Of a stretch of DNA of 23,267 nucleotides, positions 7,298 through 13,444 are shown piece after piece (positions within the stretch are counted from its first letter, which is position 1; each line of letters starts with the position of its first letter). The stretch is from JANOAR01 sp031411235. Its GTDB lineage: Bacteria > Verrucomicrobiota > Verrucomicrobiia > Verrucomicrobiales > Verrucomicrobiaceae. The translations under genes and the position numbers were made by a program. Under the pieces are notes generated by a model. That model was not told the DNA's origin. It ran no database searches and was given only the letters and a program-made list of their open reading frames with translations. The stretch lies in the NCBI GenBank assembly GCA_031411235.1, contig JANOAR010000012.1, positions 1 through 23,267 on the forward strand, given 5' to 3'.

Positions 7298-9406
7298 ATG
7301 CGCTCGATCCTCGCACTCCTTGTCATGCCTTCCATCACCCTCGCCAGCACTCCACCCGTCGCCTATCCCAGCACCAAGAAACTCGACGTCAGTGACGACT
7401 ACCACGGCACTAAAATCGCTGACCCATACCGCTGGCTGGAAGACGACAACAGCGCTGAAACGAAGGCCTGGGTGGCCGAGCAAAACAAGCTGACGTTCGG
7501 TTTCCTCGAAGCCATACCCCAGCGAGCAAAGATCAAAGAGCGCATCGAGACGCTGTGGAATTACGAGCGCTTCGGCCTCCCGTTTGAATACGGCGGGCGC
7601 TACTTTTTCAGCCGCAACTCAGGGCTGCAAAACCAGAGTGTCTTCTATGTCGCCGACACGCCCGAGGCCGAGGGCCGCGTGCTGATTGATCCCAACACGA
7701 TGAGCGAAGATGGCACGGTTTCATTGACCGCCACCGTGCCCAGCGAGGATGGTAAAATGCTGGTCTATGGCACGAGCAAGGCGGGCAGCGATTGGAACAC
7801 CTTCCGCGTCCGCGATGTGGATAGCGGCAAGGATCTTCCAGACACGCTGGAGTGGGTGAAGTTCAGCGGTGCCTCGTGGGCACACGATGGCAGTGGCTTT
7901 TATTATTCGCGGTTTCCAGCTCCGAAAGACGGCACGGCCTTCACCGGCAAGAATGAGCACCAGAAGCTCTATTTTCATAAACTCTGCACCGAGCAAGCTG
8001 CGGACACACTCGTGTATGAGCGCCCCGACCACGCCGACTGGGGCATCCACGGCAGCGTCACCGATGATGGCGCGTACCTCATCATCAGCCTCACCGTCGG
8101 CACCGACCCACGGAACCGCGTCTTCTACAAAGACCTGCACGCGGCGGATGCGAAGGTCGTCGAGCTGCTCAATGACTTCGACGCAGATTACAGCTTCATC
8201 GACAACGTCGGCGCGGTCTTCTACTTCAGCACCGACCTCGATGCCCCGAGGCATCGCGTCATCGCCATCGACACCGCCAAACCCGAGCGTGCCGACTGGC
8301 GCGAGATCATCCCGCAGCACGCGGACAAGCTCGACAGCGTCAGCCCCGTGGGCGGCCAGTTACTCTGCGAGTATCTGCATGATGCCAGCTCGCTGGTGCG
8401 CGCCTACGACATGAAAGGCGCACTCATTCGCGACATCGAGCTGCCCGGCATCGGCAGCGCGGGAGGCTTCGGCGGACGCCAGACGCATACGCAGTGCTTC
8501 TATGCTTTCACCAGCTTCACCACGCCTGGGACGATCTATCGCTACGACATCGCCAGCGGGAAGAGCACCGTGTTTCGCCAGCCCAAGGTGGGCTTCGACG
8601 CCACGTCTTTCGAGACGAAGCAGGTCTTCTTCAAAAGCAAAGACGGCACGCGCATTCCCATGTTCCTCGTGGCCAAAAAAGGCATCAAGCTCGATGGCTC
8701 AAACCCCACGCTTCTCTATGGCTACGGCGGCTTCAACATCAGCCTGACGCCCAATTTTTCGATGAGCAAAGCCGTGTGGCTGGAGATGGGCGGCGTCTAT
8801 GCCCTGGCCAATCTGCGCGGTGGTGGTGAGTATGGCGAGGAGTGGCATCAAGCTGGCACCAAGCTGCGCAAACAGAATGTCTTCGATGACTTTATCGGCG
8901 CAGCGGAATGGCTCATCAAGGAAGGCTACACGCGCCCCGATAAACTCGCGATCCAGGGCGGCAGCAACGGCGGTCTGCTCGTCGGTGCGTGCCTCGCCCA
9001 ACGGCCTGAACTCTTTGGCGCAGCGCTGCCCGCCGTCGGCGTCATGGACATGCTGCGCTTCCATACCTTCACCATTGGCTGGGCGTGGAAGAGCGACTAC
9101 GGCAGCAGCGAAAACGCCGAGGAATGCAAGGCGCTGCTCGCCTACTCTCCGCTGCACAACCTCAAGCCCGGTACCCGCTACCCTGCCACCATGGTAACGA
9201 CTGCCGACCACGACGACCGCGTGGTGCCTGCGCATAGCTTCAAGTTCGCCGCGACGCTGCAAGCCAGCCAAGCCAAGGACGGCCCGCCCACGCTGATCCG
9301 CATCGAGACCAGCGCTGGCCATGGCGCTGGTACAGCGCTGAAGAAGACCATCGAAGAGACCAGCGACGCCTGGGCCTTTTTAGTGAAGGTGCTCGGCATG
9401 GAATAA
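7298..9406 (+). CDS. Exported prolyl oligopeptidase (peptidase family S9A)
   Basis: A 702-residue serine peptidase that cleaves short peptides after proline. The ATG at 7298 is chosen because it begins a signal peptide (MRSILALLVMPSITLAS); longer in-frame starts would overlap the divergent Omp85 gene. An N-terminal segment with the family pattern DYHGTKIADPYRWLEDD leads into a beta-propeller (about 85-440). The alpha/beta-hydrolase domain carries GGSNGG with Ser556, HDDRVVP with Asp639 and the S1-side Arg641, and AGHGAG with His675. The LANLRGGGEYGEEWH block is also present. Size and motifs are normal, so the enzyme should be active. The signal peptide suggests a periplasmic enzyme handling peptides taken up from outside. 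Confidence 0.95.
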   Translation: MRSILALLVMPSITLASTPPVAYPSTKKLDVSDDYHGTKIADPYRWLEDDNSAETKAWVAEQNKLTFGFLEAIPQRAKIKERIETLWNYERFGLPFEYGGRYFFSRNSGLQNQSVFYVADTPEAEGRVLIDPNTMSEDGTVSLTATVPSEDGKMLVYGTSKAGSDWNTFRVRDVDSGKDLPDTLEWVKFSGASWAHDGSGFYYSRFPAPKDGTAFTGKNEHQKLYFHKLCTEQAADTLVYERPDHADWGIHGSVTDDGAYLIISLTVGTDPRNRVFYKDLHAADAKVVELLNDFDADYSFIDNVGAVFYFSTDLDAPRHRVIAIDTAKPERADWREIIPQHADKLDSVSPVGGQLLCEYLHDASSLVRAYDMKGALIRDIELPGIGSAGGFGGRQTHTQCFYAFTSFTTPGTIYRYDIASGKSTVFRQPKVGFDATSFETKQVFFKSKDGTRIPMFLVAKKGIKLDGSNPTLLYGYGGFNISLTPNFSMSKAVWLEMGGVYALANLRGGGEYGEEWHQAGTKLRKQNVFDDFIGAAEWLIKEGYTRPDKLAIQGGSNGGLLVGACLAQRPELFGAALPAVGVMDMLRFHTFTIGWAWKSDYGSSENAEECKALLAYSPLHNLKPGTRYPATMVTTADHDDRVVPAHSFKFAATLQASQAKDGPPTLIRIETSAGHGAGTALKKTIEETSDAWAFLVKVLGME

Positions 9407-9477
9407 GGCGCGGCGGGCATGGCCCACGGATGATTTTTTGCTGTGCCAGACTCATCCCATCTGCTTACAGTAGGCCG

Positions 9478-10767
9478 ATGCGATTTTCTTTCTTATCGAG
9501 CCCTTCTCATGCCCCTCTGCTAGCTCGTAGCCGCCCGCTCGTTTTTGCCTTGTGCCTGCTCGCCATGCCGCTGCGCCGCAGCCTCGCTGAGGAGCATCTC
9601 GACCTGACGCAGGGCTACTACCTGGAGGATCATCATCGCGTCGAGGTGTGGAGTTCCGCGCTGTACTGGGAGACGAATGTGATGCCCGACACGGTGCTGC
9701 GTTTCCAGGGCATCTATGATGTCGTCTCGGGGGCCTCGCCCACGGGAGCACCGCGCACGCGGCGTACGCGCGAGGTGACCAAGGAAGTCGTCGTCACCAC
9801 ACCTGGTGCCCCCGTCGTCGTCGGCTACAATACCGTCTCGGGGCCAACCGGCAGCGGCGGTGCCAGCACGCCGATTTTTGCCGCACCAGCCACCATGACG
9901 GTGCTGCAAACGGAGATCGTGCCCTACGGCAAGCCTTACCTGCCACTGCAAGAGTTTGAAGATCAGCGCCTTGGCTTGAACTTGGAACTTGAGCAACGCC
10001 TCGGGGACTGGCTGCTCACGGGCGGCGTGGCTTACGGTTACGAGTCCGACTACGCCGCCCTCGCTGGCACGCTGAAGATCGGGCGCGAACTCAACCACAA
10101 AACCACGCTAGTCACCCTGGGTGCCTCTTTGGGACAAGACTGGATACTCAATCCTGAAATCGACGACCGCGAAATCAAAGACACTCTGGAGGGCTTGTTA
10201 AGTGTGGCTCAAGTCATCAACACGAAGACCCTGCTCACCCTCAGCGGCACGCTCGGCACGGCCTCGGGTTTCCTCGACGACCAGTACAAATACGCCAGCG
10301 TGGACGAAGAAATCATCCGCGAGCAACGCCCCGACACACGCGACCGCCGCATCGTGCATGTGCTGCTGAACCGCACGTTCGATTCATTGAATGGCAGTCT
10401 GGAGGGCATGTATCGCTTCTACAACGACACCTATGGCATCGACGCCCAGACCTTCGGCCTCACTTGGTTTCAGCGCTGGGGGAAGCACGTCATCCTCGCG
10501 CCCAGCATCCGCTACTACGAGCAAACGGCAGCCGACTTCTATGACACCAGCTTCATCGACAAACCCAAAGTCTTCTCCTCCGACTACCGCCTCGCCAAGC
10601 TGGCCAGCATCACCGCTGGCATGAAGATCGTGTGGAAGATCAATGATAGCCTTCAGTTCAGCCTCGCCTATGATCGCTACTCCATGTGGGGCCGCGATGG
10701 CAGGACAGATGCCGAGGCCTTCCCGAAAGCCAACATCGTCACCGCTGGCTTCAAGTTATGGTTCTAA
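9478..10767 (+). CDS. DUF3570 outer-membrane beta-barrel protein
   Basis: A 429-residue protein from the ATG at 9478. An N-terminal hydrophobic run (about 21-33, RPLVFALCLLAMPL) is the likely signal peptide. The mature part begins near DLTQGYYLEDHHRVEV and is built of alternating, aromatic-rich amphipathic strands, ending in Phe (TAGFKLWF), as in outer-membrane barrels. I assign DUF3570 from the early strand region containing YDVVSGASPTGAP and the linkage to ApbE and DUF4266. The segment D81-V-V-S-G-A-S87 resembles the DxxSGAT/S sequence flavinylated by ApbE; a looser copy, T119-V-S-G-P-T124, follows. The function of the family is not established. It overlaps the apbE start by 10 bases, indicating an operon. 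It begins 71 bases after the peptidase gene. Confidence 0.85.
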   Translation: MRFSFLSSPSHAPLLARSRPLVFALCLLAMPLRRSLAEEHLDLTQGYYLEDHHRVEVWSSALYWETNVMPDTVLRFQGIYDVVSGASPTGAPRTRRTREVTKEVVVTTPGAPVVVGYNTVSGPTGSGGASTPIFAAPATMTVLQTEIVPYGKPYLPLQEFEDQRLGLNLELEQRLGDWLLTGGVAYGYESDYAALAGTLKIGRELNHKTTLVTLGASLGQDWILNPEIDDREIKDTLEGLLSVAQVINTKTLLTLSGTLGTASGFLDDQYKYASVDEEIIREQRPDTRDRRIVHVLLNRTFDSLNGSLEGMYRFYNDTYGIDAQTFGLTWFQRWGKHVILAPSIRYYEQTAADFYDTSFIDKPKVFSSDYRLAKLASITAGMKIVWKINDSLQFSLAYDRYSMWGRDGRTDAEAFPKANIVTAGFKLWF

Positions 10768-11771
10768 GCCGCCAGCCAGTCCTGAGCGCACCGCCGTCCT
10801 CGGATCGCACCCTGAGTGCCGAATCCCTCGCCCCGCTGCTCTGGGGCAAGGACGACTGGTGCCAAGCGCACTTCCGCGCCATGGGCACGAGTTGCCAGCT
10901 CATCTACCGCCCGCCCTCGCGCAAGCAAGGCATGGCCTTTCGCGATGCCGCGCTCGCGTGGCTCACTGACTTCGAGGCCAAGTACTCGCGCTATCGCGAC
11001 ACCAGCATGATCTCCGCCATCAACCGTGCCGCAGGTGAATCCTGGGTCGAGACTGATGCCGAACTGGATGGCATCTTCGCCCTCTGCGACCACTATCATT
11101 GGAGCACAGGCGGCGTCTTTGATCCCAGCTCGCTACCGCTGCTGCGGCTTTGGAGCCATCAAGTCGAGCAGCCCACGGTGCCCAGCGATGCTGCCATCGC
11201 CGCTGCTTTAAAACTCGTGGGCTGGAACCGCGTGCAGCGCCAGCCGGGCCGCGTCTATTTGCCCGAGAAAGGCATGGCCATCGACCTCGGCGGCATTGGC
11301 AAAGAGTACGCTGTGGATCGTGTGTTCGAGCAGAGCAAGCCCTTCGGCATCACCGACATCATGATCGACTTTGGCCGCGACGTCCGCGCCGCTGGCCAGG
11401 CCCCGCAAGGTGGCGCGTGGCGCGTCGGCCTGGAGCATCCCACCGACCCCGAGCGCTGCTGGGGCGGCGTGCAGATATCGCACCGCGCCGTCACCACCAG
11501 CGGCGACTACCTGCGCGGCTTCCACAGCGAAGGCCGCTATTACAGCCACATCATCGACCCGCGCACAGGCCGCCCCATCGACAACGGTTGCACCTCCGTC
11601 TCCATCATCGCGCCGACTTGCACGGAAGCTGGCGTGCTCTCCACCAGTGCCCTCGTCCTGGGCCGCGAAGAAGGCCTCCGCCTCATCGAGCGTGCCACCC
11701 TCGCCCAGGGTTGCCTGTGGCAGGGCGAGACTCGGTATGACACGGGACGCTTCTCCGCTTACATCCTGTAA
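10758..11771 (+). CDS. apbE: FAD:protein FMN transferase (ApbE family)
   Basis: A 337-residue member of the ApbE flavin transferase family, which moves FMN from FAD to a Thr or Ser of target proteins using Mg2+. The ATG at 10758 lies inside the end of the DUF3570 gene (10-base overlap), pointing to translational coupling; a GTG at 10686 would only add out-of-family sequence. Motifs: AMGTSC (41-46), FDP (121-123), the FAD-binding DLGGIGKEYAVD (176-187), TTSGDY (246-251) and HIIDPRTGRP (264-273). Odd points: no signal peptide or lipobox is visible, whereas many ApbE proteins are exported lipoproteins. Also, the C-terminal TEAGVLST segment has Gly292 where many members have an Asp that binds Mg2+. 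Activity is likely but not certain. Confidence 0.93.
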   Translation: MVLSRQPVLSAPPSSDRTLSAESLAPLLWGKDDWCQAHFRAMGTSCQLIYRPPSRKQGMAFRDAALAWLTDFEAKYSRYRDTSMISAINRAAGESWVETDAELDGIFALCDHYHWSTGGVFDPSSLPLLRLWSHQVEQPTVPSDAAIAAALKLVGWNRVQRQPGRVYLPEKGMAIDLGGIGKEYAVDRVFEQSKPFGITDIMIDFGRDVRAAGQAPQGGAWRVGLEHPTDPERCWGGVQISHRAVTTSGDYLRGFHSEGRYYSHIIDPRTGRPIDNGCTSVSIIAPTCTEAGVLSTSALVLGREEGLRLIERATLAQGCLWQGETRYDTGRFSAYIL

Positions 11772-11782
11772 AATTTATCGCC

Positions 11783-11998
11783 ATGAACCTCTTTCGCCTC
11801 TGCCTTCTTCTTGCCCTGTCCCTCTCGCTTTGCCAATGCACTGACGTGCTGCCCTGGCAGCGCGGCAAACTGGCCGACTACACCATGAGGCCCGACCGCG
11901 ATGTGCTGTCGATGTCGCTCAATGAGCATCTATTTTTCTCACGCGAAGCCGCCTCCGGTGGGCGCGGTATTGGCGGCGGCGGCTGTGGCTGCAATTGA
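11783..11998 (+). CDS. DUF4266 small Cys/Gly-tailed putative lipoprotein
   Basis: A 71-residue protein starting 11 bases after the apbE stop. It has an N-terminal hydrophobic segment (RLCLLLALSLSLCQC), then the DUF4266-like block C19TDVLPWQRGKLADYTM, a conserved-looking NEHLFFSREAASGG, and a Gly-rich tail ending G-C68-G-C70-N71. By analogy with other members C19 would be the lipidated cysteine, but the residues before it (L-C-Q) are a poor lipobox, so export as a lipoprotein is uncertain. The function of DUF4266 is unknown. From general knowledge, it occurs beside DUF3570 and ApbE genes in many bacteria, which matches this arrangement. The paired cysteines at the tail could bind metal or be a modification site; this is inference. 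Confidence 0.85.
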   Translation: MNLFRLCLLLALSLSLCQCTDVLPWQRGKLADYTMRPDRDVLSMSLNEHLFFSREAASGGRGIGGGGCGCN

Positions 11999-12013
11999 AG
12001 CCACACACAGCAC

Positions 12014-13441
12014 TCACCCGATCAAACCCTTGATCACCTGCCCGCCGAACTGGCTGAGCTGTTTGAACCGGCCCGCATGGTAGAAGGTCAGCTTGTGGTC
12101 TTCCAGCCCGAGCAGTTTCAACAGCGTCACATGCACATCGCGGACATGGGCGACACCTTCCACGGCGACGGCACCCGTTTCATCCGTTGCACCTATGGTG
12201 TGGCCTGCGTTCACGCCGCCGCCGGCGAACCACATATTCATTGCCTTGGCATTGTGATCGCGGCCATACGCCGTGCCATTGCGAACGCCGTTGTCGGGGC
12301 TGCGGCCAAACTCGCCACACCAGACGATGAGCGTGCTCTCCAGCAGGCCGCGCTGTTTCAGATCGGCGATGAGCGCGGCGATGGGTTGATCAACCTGACG
12401 TACCAGATTGCCATGCGCACGCTCAATGTAGTCGTGGCTGTCCCACGAGCCCGCATAGAGCTGCACGAAACGCACGCCTTGCTCCACCAGCTTTCGCGCG
12501 AGCAGGCACTTGCGGCCAAAGGCATCCGTGGGGCTGCTGCCGATGCCATAGAGTTCCTTGGTTTTCGCGTCTTCTTTTTCCAGGTCGATGACGCCGGGCA
12601 CCTGCATCTGCATACGGTAGGCCAGCTCATAGCTGTCCATGCGCGCAAGCAATTCTTCATGCCAGGGATGCTGCTCGTGGTGCTCATGATTGAGCTTGGC
12701 GAGCAGGTCGAGATTCGCGCGCTGATGCTCAGGCGTGATGCCGGGAGGCGGCTGCAAATCCAGGATGGGGCTGCCTTTGGGCCGCAGCGGTGTGCCTTGG
12801 AAATTGGCAGGCAGGTAGCCATTGCCCCAGTTCGCCGTGCCGCCCTGCGGGTAGCTGATCTCGGGCAGCACCACGAAGCCCGGCAGATCTTGGTTCATCG
12901 AACCCAGGCCATAGGTGACCCATGAGCCGATGGCGGGATCGCCACCGAAGCGGTTGCCACAGTTCATCTGATACATCGCCGTGGGATGATTCACGCTGTC
13001 CACCTGGCAGCCTCGATAGAAGCACAACTCATCGGCGACCTTCGCGAGATGCCCCCAGTTCTCCGCCATGTCGGCACCGCTCTGGCCGCACTGGCGGAAC
13101 TTGAACGGGCTCTGCACGTAGTAGCGTTTGCCGCTCTCCATCGCGGACTTGGTTTTGCCTTCGCGCACGAATTCCTTCAGATGCAGCTTCGTCAGCATCG
13201 GCTTGGGATCGAAGGTGTCGATGTGGCTCGGCCCTCCCTCCATCATGAGGAAGATACAGTTGCGTGCCTTGGCCGGAGTCTGCTGCGGCTTGGGCGCGAG
13301 CGGGCCTTTCGCTTCTGCGGCGAGCAAGGAGGTGAGTGCGATGCTACCGACGCTTGCGCCCATGCCATAGACGAACTCGCGGCGTGTAGGCGCGTGCAGC
13401 GCACGATAGCCGGCACAGGGAAAGAAAGGGGACGTGTTCAT
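12014..13441 (-). CDS. DUF1501 protein with Tat-type signal
   Basis: A 475-residue DUF1501 protein, a family distantly related to sulfatases and alkaline phosphatases and greatly expanded in Planctomycetes and Verrucomicrobia. The N-terminus carries a twin-arginine-like signal (TRREFVYGMGASVGSIALTS, RR at 20-21). Family-like segments include FLMMEGGPSHIDTFDPKP (64-81), SYPQGGTANWGNGYLP, an RFVQLYAGSWDSHD stretch, WCGEFGRSPD, and GRDHN near the C-terminus. Its start lies 3 bases after the stop of the DUF1549/DUF1553 gene, so they are one transcription unit, as usual for this pair. The catalytic function is not established; a role in polymer breakdown at the cell envelope is often assumed. Its 3' end converges with the DUF4266 gene, 15 bases away. 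Confidence 0.93.
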   Translation of the reverse strand: MNTSPFFPCAGYRALHAPTRREFVYGMGASVGSIALTSLLAAEAKGPLAPKPQQTPAKARNCIFLMMEGGPSHIDTFDPKPMLTKLHLKEFVREGKTKSAMESGKRYYVQSPFKFRQCGQSGADMAENWGHLAKVADELCFYRGCQVDSVNHPTAMYQMNCGNRFGGDPAIGSWVTYGLGSMNQDLPGFVVLPEISYPQGGTANWGNGYLPANFQGTPLRPKGSPILDLQPPPGITPEHQRANLDLLAKLNHEHHEQHPWHEELLARMDSYELAYRMQMQVPGVIDLEKEDAKTKELYGIGSSPTDAFGRKCLLARKLVEQGVRFVQLYAGSWDSHDYIERAHGNLVRQVDQPIAALIADLKQRGLLESTLIVWCGEFGRSPDNGVRNGTAYGRDHNAKAMNMWFAGGGVNAGHTIGATDETGAVAVEGVAHVRDVHVTLLKLLGLEDHKLTFYHAGRFKQLSQFGGQVIKGLIG

Positions 13442-13444
13442 GAT

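Noticed and set aside
9415..9439. Short hairpin (GGGC-ATG-GCCC) with a downstream T6 run as a terminator after the peptidase gene
   Set aside because: Stem of only 4 bp and 8 bases between stem and T-run; does not meet the usual form of an intrinsic terminator.
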